Below, in pieces: positions 1 through 6,772 of a DNA stretch of 7,316 nt. Made by a program: the position numbers and the translations under genes. The stretch spans positions 1 to 7,316 of the forward strand of contig CALAZP010000143.1 of the NCBI GenBank assembly GCA_937926355.1, in the 5' to 3' direction. The stretch comes from an uncultured Saprospirales bacterium. GTDB taxonomy: Bacteria; Bacteroidota; Bacteroidia; Chitinophagales; Saprospiraceae. The notes beneath the pieces are model-generated. The model was not told the origin of the DNA, ran no database searches, and saw only the letters and a program-made list of their open reading frames with translations. Each line of letters begins with the position of its first letter. The stretch's first letter is position 1.

Positions 1-55
1 ACAAGCAGGTGCAGAAGGAATTCTTGTAATTCCAATAGAAAAAATGATCGGTTAA
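1..55 (+). CDS. hisG: ATP phosphoribosyltransferase, C-terminal end only (partial)
   Basis: Only the last 17 complete codons are in the window, ending in TAA at 53-55. The readable tail is QAGAEGILVIPIEKMIG. The 'GAEGILV.PIEKMI' ending is what I expect at the end of the long form of HisG, whose C-terminal ACT-like domain binds histidine for feedback inhibition. That would mean no HisZ partner is needed, but this is inferred from a short tail. HisG catalyses the first step, joining ATP and PRPP to give phosphoribosyl-ATP. Its position three bases before hisD fits the standard hisGDCBHAF(IE) order, which is the stronger part of the evidence. Confidence 0.85.
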   Translation, partial: QAGAEGILVIPIEKMIG

Positions 56-58
56 ACT

Positions 59-1354
59 ATGAAAAAATTGATTTTCCCTACTTTGGCTGAAGCCAGAATG
101 GCCCTGGTAAGACCTGCTTTAAAAAAGGACGATTTGCAAAATATAGTAAGCAATATCAGCCAGACTGTTCAGAAGGAGGGTGATCAAGCACTCATCAATT
201 ATACCAAAAAGTTCGATGGCATCACACTAGAACAATTACAGGTATCTCCTAACGAAATCAAAGAGGCTGTTGATCAAATAGATGCTGCGTTAAAAAAGGC
301 CATTCATACAGCTATTAATAATATTACTTTATTTCATTCTGCTCAAAAAGAAAAGAGTTCTGTTATAGAAACCATGCCAGGAGTAGCCTGTTGGCGAAAA
401 AACGTCCCTATTCAAAAAGTAGGTTTATATATTCCTGGAGGAACTGCTCCTCTGTTCAGTACAGTATTGATGCTAGGAATCCCAGCAAAAATAGCTGGAT
501 GTGAGGAAGTTGTTTTGTGCTCTCCACCTAATAAAACGGGGAAAATACACCCTGCTATCCTTTTTGCAGCTCAAGCAGTTGGTATCCAAAAAATTTTCAA
601 AGTTGGTGGGGCTCAAGCTATAGCTGCACTTGCTCATGGAACGGAATCTATCCCTAATGTATTTAAGATATTTGGCCCAGGTAATCAGTTTGTGACTGCC
701 GCCAAAATGTTAGCAAGCCAAGACCTTGGAGTTGCCATCGATATGCCCGCAGGCCCCTCAGAGGTCATGGTCTATGCTGGAAAAGGTGCCCAGCCAGATT
801 TCGTTGCTGCTGATTTACTTTCACAGGCTGAACACGGAAAAGACAGTCAAGTAGTACTGCTGACCATGGACGCAGATCTCATTCCCCTGGTAAATGCTGA
901 ACTAGAAAAACAACTGCTTGAATTACCGAGAAAGGACATGGCTGCCGCTACCTTAAAAAATAGCACTGCCATTGCAGTTGGTTCCTTGAATGAAGTCAAA
1001 GCACTAATTAATGAATACGCTCCAGAACATCTCATCATTGCAGATGATGAGCCCCATTCCATAGCTCAGGAAGTCTCTAATGCAGGGTCTATTTTCCTAG
1101 GACATTACAGTCCAGAATCCATTGGAGACTATGCCTCAGGTACTAACCATACCCTTCCAACCAACGGCTTTGCCAAATCCTTTAGCGGAGTATCCTTGGA
1201 TTCCTTCTTAAAAAAAATTACTTTTCAGGAACTTTCGAAAGAAGGCCTGCAAAACATAGGGCCTACGGTTGAAATTATGGCTAAAGCGGAACAATTAGAA
1301 GCACATAGCAATGCCGTAAGCTTAAGATTAAAGCGCATAACTCCTACAGAATAA
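59..1354 (+). CDS. hisD: Histidinol dehydrogenase
   Basis: Cytoplasmic zinc enzyme that performs the last two steps, oxidising L-histidinol through histidinal to L-histidine with two NAD+. The 431-residue length is normal for the family. By alignment to the E. coli enzyme from memory, the zinc ligands are Q256 and H259 in 'SQAEHG', D357 in 'GDYASGTNH' and H416 in 'EAHSNAV'. The general acid/base pair is E323-H324 in 'APEHL'. Other family signatures are 'GLYIPGGTAPLFSTVLM' near 122-138, 'KVGGAQAIAALAHGT' near 181-195 and 'GPGNQFVTAAK' near 206-216. The start lies three bases after the hisG stop with no Shine-Dalgarno-like motif, so translation may be coupled. It ends in TAATG, overlapping the hisC start by one base. 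An eight-A run at 1210-1217 is read in frame. Confidence 0.98.
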   Translation: MKKLIFPTLAEARMALVRPALKKDDLQNIVSNISQTVQKEGDQALINYTKKFDGITLEQLQVSPNEIKEAVDQIDAALKKAIHTAINNITLFHSAQKEKSSVIETMPGVACWRKNVPIQKVGLYIPGGTAPLFSTVLMLGIPAKIAGCEEVVLCSPPNKTGKIHPAILFAAQAVGIQKIFKVGGAQAIAALAHGTESIPNVFKIFGPGNQFVTAAKMLASQDLGVAIDMPAGPSEVMVYAGKGAQPDFVAADLLSQAEHGKDSQVVLLTMDADLIPLVNAELEKQLLELPRKDMAAATLKNSTAIAVGSLNEVKALINEYAPEHLIIADDEPHSIAQEVSNAGSIFLGHYSPESIGDYASGTNHTLPTNGFAKSFSGVSLDSFLKKITFQELSKEGLQNIGPTVEIMAKAEQLEAHSNAVSLRLKRITPTE

Positions 1355-2379
1355 TGGAGCATCTCGTTCGACCCAACATTCGAAAACTCAAGCCTTATTC
1401 CTCTGCCAGACATGAATACTCAGGTCGTGCAGAGGTGTATCTTGATGCCAATGAAAATCCTTACCCAACTGGTTACAATCGCTACCCAGATCCATTACAA
1501 CTGGATCTAAAAAATAAGATTAGCTCTATAAAAAAAGTGAATCTGGATCAAATATTTCTGGGTAACGGAAGTGACGAACCTATAGATCTTTTATTCAGAA
1601 TTTTTTGTCAACCTATTGAAGATCATGTCCTGATATTGCCTCCTACTTATGGTATGTATGAGGTAGCTGCCCAGATTCACGATACTCCTATTATTCCCAT
1701 CCCTTTAAATGATGAATTTCAACCTGATTACGATAAAATAATGGAGAAAGCTTCTCCACATGCTAAGATTCTTTTTTTATGCAGTCCCAATAATCCGACA
1801 GGCAATTTATTAAATCCTTTGACTGTGGAAAGGTTAATACAATCTTTTCCTGGAATCGTCGTAGTTGATGAAGCCTATATAGATTTTGCCTCCTCCCCAT
1901 CATTTACTGCTAAAATTAGAGAATACCCCAACTTGGTCGTTCTACAGACTCTTTCCAAAGCATGGGGTCTGGCAGGGTTGAGGTTGGGAATGGCATTCGC
2001 CCATCCGTCTATTATAAATTATATGAATCGAGTCAAAGCGCCTTATAACCTGAGTAGTTTGACGCAATCCACTGTAATAGACATGCTTAATCAATCGCCT
2101 GCTCCACACATCGAATCTATTATAGCTGAAAGGGAATATCTGGAAAATAAGTTGATGTCTTTTTCTTTTGTAAAAAAAATATTTCCCAGCCATGCTAATT
2201 TCCTGTTAGTCCAATGTACTGATGCCAATGGATTGTACCATTATTTATTGAGCCAAGGTATTGTCATAAGAAATAGGTCTTCTGTCCCAGGTTGCAGCAA
2301 TTGTGTAAGAATCACTGTTGGTACCAAGGAAGAGAATCAATCCTTATTAAATGCTTTGGGTAAATTTGCACCGCTATAA
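1354..2379 (+). CDS. hisC: Histidinol-phosphate aminotransferase
   Basis: PLP-dependent fold-type I aminotransferase that converts imidazole acetol phosphate and glutamate to L-histidinol phosphate and 2-oxoglutarate. It has 341 residues, typical of HisC. Visible landmarks are 'LDANENPYP' (30-38), 'GNGSDEPIDLL' (70-80, phosphate-binding region), 'SPNNPTG' (144-150), 'VVDEAYIDF' (170-178, with the pyridine-nitrogen Asp D172) and 'TLSKAWGLAGLRLG' (199-212), where K202 forms the Schiff base. R319 in 'CVRITVGT' is the expected carboxylate-binding arginine. The ATG shares its A with the hisD stop (TAATG), which favours translational coupling. The order and N-terminal 'ENPYP' separate it from aromatic or aspartate aminotransferases of the same fold, although relaxed specificity cannot be excluded. 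An eight-A run at 2172-2179 is read in frame. Confidence 0.97.
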   Translation: MEHLVRPNIRKLKPYSSARHEYSGRAEVYLDANENPYPTGYNRYPDPLQLDLKNKISSIKKVNLDQIFLGNGSDEPIDLLFRIFCQPIEDHVLILPPTYGMYEVAAQIHDTPIIPIPLNDEFQPDYDKIMEKASPHAKILFLCSPNNPTGNLLNPLTVERLIQSFPGIVVVDEAYIDFASSPSFTAKIREYPNLVVLQTLSKAWGLAGLRLGMAFAHPSIINYMNRVKAPYNLSSLTQSTVIDMLNQSPAPHIESIIAEREYLENKLMSFSFVKKIFPSHANFLLVQCTDANGLYHYLLSQGIVIRNRSSVPGCSNCVRITVGTKEENQSLLNALGKFAPL

Positions 2380-2390
2380 TCTATGCTAAA

Positions 2391-3521
2391 ATGCAAAAGC
2401 TGTTAATAATAGATAGAGATGGAACCTTGGTCAAAGAACCTGAGGACTATCAGATAGATGCCATCGAAAAAATAAGTTTTCTACCAGGTGTATTCCGCCA
2501 TCTAGGTGAAATAGCCCGCTTACTTTCCTACAAATTGGTTATGGTTACCAATCAGGATGGCTTAGGTACGGATTCTTTTCCCGAAGGAGACTTTTGGCCT
2601 GCTCAAAACTTTATTATTAATACTTTGAAAGGAGAAGGCATCGAATTTGATGAAATTTTAATAGATAAAACCTTTGCACACGAACAGGCACCAACGAGAA
2701 AGCCAGGTACGGGACTACTGAAAAAATATTTGGCTGGAACCTATGATTTAGCAAATTCCTATGTTATTGGAGATCGACTTACTGACATTCAACTGGCAAA
2801 GAATCTCGGTGCAAATGGTATTTGGATAAAAAGCGATCCCAGACTCAGTCAGGAGGAAGCCCAAAAAATAGACGCTCTAAAAGACACATTAGCTCTTTCA
2901 GCAGATACGTGGGAGGATATTCATCAATTTTTATTCCTCGGCCGGCGTTCAGCTAAAATTAATAGGGTTACTAAAGAAACCAATATTTCTATCGACCTTC
3001 AATTAGAAGGTCAAGGAAAAAGTTCTATCCAAACGGGAATTGGTTTTTTTGACCACATGCTCGATCAGTTGGCTAAACACTCTGGTAGCAATTTATCTAT
3101 ATCAGTAAAAGGAGATTTGCATATTGATGAGCATCATACCATTGAAGACACTGCCTTAGCTTTAGGAAATGCTTACGCCAAAGCTATGCAAGACAAATCT
3201 GGTATGGAGCGCTATGGATATAGTTTACCCATGGACGACTGCACCGCCACGGTAAGTTTGGATTTTGGCGGCCGCCCCTGGATCATTTGGGATGCTACTT
3301 TCAAACGAGAATACATAGGGAAAATGCCTACAGAAATGTTTTTCCATTTTTTCAAATCATTTTCTGATGCAGCAGCCTGCAATCTTTTTATTCAAGCAGA
3401 AGGTGAAAATGAACACCATAAGATTGAGGCGATTTTTAAAGCTTTTGCCAGGGCGATCAAAATGGCCATTCGCAGAAATCCATTTGATCATTCTCTTCCG
3501 AGTACTAAGGGAGTTTTATAA
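2391..3521 (+). CDS. hisB: Bifunctional histidinol-phosphatase / imidazoleglycerol-phosphate dehydratase
   Basis: A 376-residue two-domain fusion. The N-terminal half (about 1-165) is a HAD-family histidinol-phosphate phosphatase. It shows the DxD nucleophile motif 'DRDGT' (D8, D10), motif II 'VTNQDG' (52-57), the motif III lysine in 'RKP' (K104) and motif IV 'GDRLTD' (127-132). The C-terminal half (about 185-376) is the imidazoleglycerol-phosphate dehydratase, with metal-binding 'GFFDHML' (218-224), 'DEHHTIED' (246-253) and 'NEHHKIEAIFKA' (340-351). The two halves catalyse non-consecutive steps either side of HisC. The loop before 'RKP' has no cysteines, unlike the zinc loop of the E. coli phosphatase half. 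This start gives the short 'MQKLLIIDRDGT' leader usual for the family. It begins 11 bases after hisC. Bifunctional HisB is known from enteric bacteria, Campylobacter and Bacteroidota. Confidence 0.97.
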   Translation: MQKLLIIDRDGTLVKEPEDYQIDAIEKISFLPGVFRHLGEIARLLSYKLVMVTNQDGLGTDSFPEGDFWPAQNFIINTLKGEGIEFDEILIDKTFAHEQAPTRKPGTGLLKKYLAGTYDLANSYVIGDRLTDIQLAKNLGANGIWIKSDPRLSQEEAQKIDALKDTLALSADTWEDIHQFLFLGRRSAKINRVTKETNISIDLQLEGQGKSSIQTGIGFFDHMLDQLAKHSGSNLSISVKGDLHIDEHHTIEDTALALGNAYAKAMQDKSGMERYGYSLPMDDCTATVSLDFGGRPWIIWDATFKREYIGKMPTEMFFHFFKSFSDAAACNLFIQAEGENEHHKIEAIFKAFARAIKMAIRRNPFDHSLPSTKGVL

Positions 3522-3548
3522 TACAACTCGAGCTCCACACTTCAGTAA

Positions 3549-4145
3549 ATGAATAAAATGAAAATTGTAATTGTTAAATATAATGCTGGTAATGTCACTT
3601 CGGTCCTTCATGCCCTAAATAGATTAGGACATCAAGCCCATCTAAGTGATGATCCCGATACTATTTTACGAGCGGATAAAGTTATTTTTCCAGGAGTGGG
3701 AGAGGCCAATACTACTATGCAATATTTACGAAAAAAACAATTAGACCAGGTGCTGATCCAATGCCAGCAACCTGTCCTGGGAATTTGCCTAGGAATGCAA
3801 TTGCTGTGCCTATATTCAGAAGAAAACGATACAGAATGTCTAGGTATAATTCCCCAGAGGGTATTAAAATTCAATCCCACTAAAGGAGAGAAAGTGCCAC
3901 ATATAGGATGGAATAACCTTCATCTTTCCCCAAAATCTTGGTTAGAGAACTCCATCGAAAATGCCTATGCTTATTTTGTGCACAGCTATTACGTAGAATT
4001 GGGGCCATATACAGCTGCTTCGACTAATTATATTAACTCTTTTAGCTCTTGCCTCGCCAAAGACAATTATTTTGCCACCCAATTTCACCCAGAAAAATCT
4101 GGAAAAGTGGGTGAACAAATTTTAAAAAATTTTTTAGCGCTATAA
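3549..4145 (+). CDS. hisH: Imidazole glycerol phosphate synthase, glutamine amidotransferase subunit
   Basis: Class I glutaminase subunit that hydrolyses glutamine and passes ammonia to HisF. It has 198 residues from this start, normal for HisH. The nucleophile is C80 in 'GICLGMQL', and H180 and E182 in 'TQFHPEKSG' complete the triad. 'FPGVGEA' (47-53) is the oxyanion-strand region and 'VPHIGWN' (116-122) is another family signature. The opening 'VKYNAGN' resembles Bacteroidota HisH proteins as I recall them. Two in-frame ATGs are possible, at 3549 and 3558. The second gives 'MKIVIVKYNAGN', which matches the usual short N-terminus and has an A-rich upstream stretch, so the true protein may be 195 residues. 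The gap of 27 bases after hisB is the widest in the window. The partner subunit is encoded two genes downstream, after hisA. Confidence 0.97.
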   Translation: MNKMKIVIVKYNAGNVTSVLHALNRLGHQAHLSDDPDTILRADKVIFPGVGEANTTMQYLRKKQLDQVLIQCQQPVLGICLGMQLLCLYSEENDTECLGIIPQRVLKFNPTKGEKVPHIGWNNLHLSPKSWLENSIENAYAYFVHSYYVELGPYTAASTNYINSFSSCLAKDNYFATQFHPEKSGKVGEQILKNFLAL

Positions 4146-4155
4146 GAAAAAAAAG

Positions 4156-4875
4156 ATGTTTATCATTCCAGCCATAGATTTAATTGAAGGAAAATGCGTC
4201 CGCTTGTCTAAAGGGGATTTCAGTACCTCTAAAATTTATAACGAAAACCCACTAGAAGTGGCCAAAGCTTTTGAAGCCATTGGAATTCAGCGGCTTCATT
4301 TAGTAGACTTAGATGGTGCAAGAGCTGGACATATAATCAATTATTCCATTTTGGAGTCTATTGCATCTCAAACTACATTACAAATTGATTTTGGTGGGGG
4401 GATTAAAACAGAAGAAGATTTGCGAATTGCTTTTGAAAGCGGAGCAACCCAAGTGACTGGAGGTACGATTGCCGTCAAATCACCAAGCACCTTTGAGGCA
4501 TGGCTTCAAAAATACGGACCTGATAAAATCATTTTAGGTGCTGATTTTGAAAACAACCAAGTAGTAATTAACGGGTGGCAAGAAGCCAGTAACCTCGAAC
4601 TTTTTGAATTTATTGATGCCTATCGGCAAAAGGGGGTTCAATACTGTATCCCTACCGATGTATCTCGAGACGGTTTGTTGGAAGGGAGTGCTGTGTCCAC
4701 CTATCAAAAATTAAACGCAACTTTTCCGAATATCCATTTTATTGCCAGTGGCGGAATAACCACTTTATCTGAAATTGAAGTATTAAAAGAATCCAATTGC
4801 TATGGAGCTATTATTGGAAAAGCCATTTACGAGGGGAAGATTTCATTAAAAAACTTGAGTTCATTCATCGATTAG
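4156..4875 (+). CDS. hisA: ProFAR isomerase (phosphoribosylformimino-AICAR-phosphate isomerase)
   Basis: A (beta-alpha)8-barrel enzyme that isomerises the aminoaldose ProFAR to the aminoketose PRFAR, the substrate of HisF-HisH. It has 239 residues, normal for the family. The catalytic aspartates are D8 in 'PAIDLIEGKCVRL' and D130 in 'ILGAD'. Phosphate-binding loops are visible as 'DFGGGIK' (78-84) with 'GGTIAVKSP' (102-110) and 'IASGGITT' (196-203) with 'GAIIGKAIYEG' (217-227). 'HLVDLDGARAG' (48-58) and 'TDVSRDG' (167-173) are further HisA signatures. The 'GKCVRL' opening and 'LVDLDGA' distinguish it from the related barrel HisF. The start follows hisH by 10 bases in a purine-only leader containing eight consecutive A. 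hisF begins two bases after its stop. Confidence 0.97.
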   Translation: MFIIPAIDLIEGKCVRLSKGDFSTSKIYNENPLEVAKAFEAIGIQRLHLVDLDGARAGHIINYSILESIASQTTLQIDFGGGIKTEEDLRIAFESGATQVTGGTIAVKSPSTFEAWLQKYGPDKIILGADFENNQVVINGWQEASNLELFEFIDAYRQKGVQYCIPTDVSRDGLLEGSAVSTYQKLNATFPNIHFIASGGITTLSEIEVLKESNCYGAIIGKAIYEGKISLKNLSSFID

Positions 4876-4877
4876 AT

Positions 4878-5633
4878 ATGCTTGCTAAAAGAATCATTCC
4901 TTGTTTAGATATAAAAGACGGTAGAACCGTCAAGGGTATAAATTTTGAAGGGCTTAGAGATGCTGGCGATCCCATTGAGCTTGGTCAGCGCTACAGTGAA
5001 GAAGGGGCTGATGAATTGGTTTTTCTCGATATCACAGCCACCCACGAAAAGCGAAAAACAATGTCAGCATTGGCCCACGCCATTGCCTCGAATATCAGCA
5101 TTCCTTTTACCATTGGGGGAGGAATAAGTTCTCTTGAAGACGCTTCAGTCGTACTAAACGCTGGAGCAGATAAAATATCTATCAATTCAGCAGCTGTTAG
5201 AAATCCCTCTTTAATTAATAAGCTCGCCCAAGAATTCGGAAGTCAATTTGTCGTAGTTGCCATTGACGCTAGATTGGAAGAAAACGAATGGGTGGTCTAT
5301 TTAAATGGGGGTAGACTTCAAACTGATTACCTGCTGAAAGAGTGGGTGTTGGAAGTTGCCGATCGTGGAGCGGGGGAGATTTTATTCACCTCTATGAACC
5401 ATGATGGTACCAAAGAAGGATTTGCCGATGAAATGACTGCTTGGATTTCCACCCATGTATCTATTCCTGTTATCGCCTCGGGGGGAGCCGGCACTGCACA
5501 ACATTTTCTTTCAGTATTTCAAAATGGTTTGGCAGATGCTGCATTGGCTGCAAGCGTATTTCACTACAAAGAAATTGAGATTTTAAGATTAAAACAATAC
5601 CTTTCAAATTCCGGAATTTCCGTTCGCCAATAA
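4878..5633 (+). CDS. hisF: Imidazole glycerol phosphate synthase, cyclase subunit
   Basis: A (beta-alpha)8-barrel synthase that combines PRFAR with ammonia from HisH to give imidazole glycerol phosphate and AICAR, linking histidine and purine synthesis. The catalytic aspartates are D11 in 'RIIPCLDIKDGRTVKG' and D130 in 'VVAIDAR'. Other signatures are 'FLDITATHEKR' (49-59), 'FTIGGGI' (77-83), 'DKISINSAAV' (98-107), 'MNHDGTKEGF' (173-182) and 'VIASGGAG' (198-205). The open frame extends upstream to an ATG at 4797, but that would add 27 residues translated out of frame from within hisA. The ATG at 4878, two bases after the hisA stop, gives exactly the conserved 'MLAKRIIPCLD' start and a 251-residue protein of standard length. 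There is no Shine-Dalgarno motif, so coupling to hisA translation is likely. Confidence 0.97.
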   Translation: MLAKRIIPCLDIKDGRTVKGINFEGLRDAGDPIELGQRYSEEGADELVFLDITATHEKRKTMSALAHAIASNISIPFTIGGGISSLEDASVVLNAGADKISINSAAVRNPSLINKLAQEFGSQFVVVAIDARLEENEWVVYLNGGRLQTDYLLKEWVLEVADRGAGEILFTSMNHDGTKEGFADEMTAWISTHVSIPVIASGGAGTAQHFLSVFQNGLADAALAASVFHYKEIEILRLKQYLSNSGISVRQ

Positions 5634-5645
5634 AGCAATCGCCTT

Positions 5646-6254
5646 ATGAAAATTTCAGCTACTCAACCCGATTTTGAAAAAATGCAGGATAGTATTCCAG
5701 CAGTAATTCAACATTCGGTAACCAAACAAGTATTAATGCTCGGATATATTTCAAAGGCTTCTTTAGAACATACCCTTAAAAGTGGAAAGGTCACCTTTTT
5801 TAGTCGAAGTAAACAGCAATTATGGACTAAAGGAGAGACTTCGGGTAATTACTTGCAATTGGTGGATATTCACTTAGATTGCGATAAAGATGCCCTTTTA
5901 ATTGAAGCCCTCCCCAAAGGACCGGTTTGCCATACCGGAAGCTTTTCATGTTTTGGGCCTAAACAAACCGACCTTAACTTTTTACAAAAATTAGAATCTA
6001 TTATTAAAGCGCGAAAAAGCGAGAAACAAGAAAAATCTTATACTGCTTCTCTTTTTGCCAAAGGCATTAACAAAATCGCGCAAAAAGTTGGTGAAGAAGC
6101 GGTGGAATTGGTAATTGAGGCAAAAGACAACGATCGGGATTTGTTTTTAAACGAAGCAGCAGATTTGATGTATCACTATTTAGTATTACTTTCAGCTAAG
6201 GACTTTTCACTTGAAGATGTCCTACAAGTATTAGAAGAAAGACATGCAAAGTAA
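5646..6254 (+). CDS. hisI: Bifunctional phosphoribosyl-AMP cyclohydrolase / phosphoribosyl-ATP pyrophosphatase
   Basis: A 202-residue HisI-HisE fusion (often called hisIE) that performs steps 2 and 3 of the pathway. The HisI half (about 1-112) hydrolyses the purine ring of phosphoribosyl-AMP. It shows 'VLMLGYIS' (29-36), 'FFSRSKQQLWTKGETSGN' (51-68), the metal-binding 'DCDKDA' (78-83) and 'KGPVCHTG' (91-98), with C79, C95 and C102 as the likely zinc cysteines. The HisE half (about 113-202) removes pyrophosphate from phosphoribosyl-ATP. It shows 'SYTASLFAKGINKIAQKVGE' (131-150) followed by 'EAVE', and 'NEAADLMYHYLVLL' (169-182), the acidic metal-binding helices of the MazG-like fold. It follows hisF by 12 bases and closes the histidine gene set. 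The fused form is common in Bacteroidota and enterics. Confidence 0.97.
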   Translation: MKISATQPDFEKMQDSIPAVIQHSVTKQVLMLGYISKASLEHTLKSGKVTFFSRSKQQLWTKGETSGNYLQLVDIHLDCDKDALLIEALPKGPVCHTGSFSCFGPKQTDLNFLQKLESIIKARKSEKQEKSYTASLFAKGINKIAQKVGEEAVELVIEAKDNDRDLFLNEAADLMYHYLVLLSAKDFSLEDVLQVLEERHAK

Positions 6255-6262
6255 CACCTGAC

Positions 6263-6760
6263 ATGATAGATGAAGCTCATTTTTTATCTCCGATTGGGTG
6301 TATTAAAATTCAAGGCACCTCAAAAGGAATTAGTGGCGTTACCTTATCCGGACAATCCCCTTGTCCAGCAGGACCTATTCCTCCTTCCTTAAAAAACGCC
6401 ATTCAACAATTAAACGAATATTTCCAAGGGGAAAGAGAAGTTTTTGATTTGACATTAGACCTACAAGGTCATTCTACATTTTACCAAAAAGTATGGAAAG
6501 AGCTGCTCAAGATTCCCTTCGGAAAAACTACGAGCTATCAACAAATCGCCACCCAATTGGGTGACCCCAATGCTGTCAGAGCAGTGGGACAAGCTAATGG
6601 GAAAAACCCCATAGCCATTATTATTCCCTGTCATCGTTGTATCGCAAAAAATGGAAATTTGCAAGGATATTTTTATGGCTTATCTGTTAAATTACAGCTA
6701 CTAGCTTTAGAGAACCCATTTGTCTTTGGGCATCAAGGGACACTTTTTAAAAATTCTTGA
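6263..6760 (+). CDS. ogt: Methylated-DNA--protein-cysteine methyltransferase (O6-alkylguanine repair)
   Basis: Suicide DNA repair protein that moves the alkyl group from O6-methylguanine (or O4-methylthymine) to its own cysteine. It has 165 residues, the normal single-protein Ogt length, with no Ada regulatory domain. The active site is 'IPCHRCI' with C123 as acceptor and H124 beside it. Spacing to the other catalytic residues matches human AGT exactly: Y92 (human Y114), the arginine finger R106 in 'VRAVGQA' (human R128), hinge N115 in 'GKNP' (human N137) and E150 (human E172). The residue after 'PCHR' is cysteine where valine is usual, and the substrate-pocket loop reads 'GYFYG' rather than the common 'GY.GG'. 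It starts eight bases after hisIE and precedes kynU by 12 bases, so co-transcription is plausible although the function is unrelated to histidine. The choice of the name ogt over ada-C or adaB is conventional. Confidence 0.95.
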   Translation: MIDEAHFLSPIGCIKIQGTSKGISGVTLSGQSPCPAGPIPPSLKNAIQQLNEYFQGEREVFDLTLDLQGHSTFYQKVWKELLKIPFGKTTSYQQIATQLGDPNAVRAVGQANGKNPIAIIIPCHRCIAKNGNLQGYFYGLSVKLQLLALENPFVFGHQGTLFKNS

Positions 6761-6772
6761 TTAACCTTAACT

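Noticed and set aside
847..1062. Open frame on the - strand inside hisD (71 codons), and similar antisense frames inside hisD/hisC, hisC, hisH, hisF and ogt.
   Set aside because: They lie fully or mostly opposite well-conserved coding sequence, and their products are Ser/Phe-rich with no recognisable family.
2383..2406. Out-of-frame ATG just before hisB that reads MLKCKSC and stops.
   Set aside because: A seven-codon chance frame overlapping the hisB start; nothing suggests a leader peptide or attenuator.
3527..3537. Overlapping short palindromes (CTCGAG and GAGCTC) in the hisB-hisH gap.
   Set aside because: Six-base palindromes occur by chance and no larger operator or stem-loop surrounds them.
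3367..3552. Small + strand open frame overlapping the end of hisB and the start of hisH (61 codons).
   Set aside because: It is an alternate-frame reading of the conserved HisB C-terminus and has no recognisable motif.
4797..4877. Upstream extension of the hisF open frame to an ATG at 4797 (278-residue protein).
   Set aside because: The extra 27 residues overlap the end of hisA in another frame and are unlike any HisF N-terminus; ATG 4878 gives the conserved start and the standard 251 residues.
5922..5938. Inverted repeat CCGGT-(7)-ACCGG inside hisIE.
   Set aside because: Only a five-base stem with no T run after it, and it falls in the conserved 'GPVCHTG' zinc region, so coding constraint explains it.
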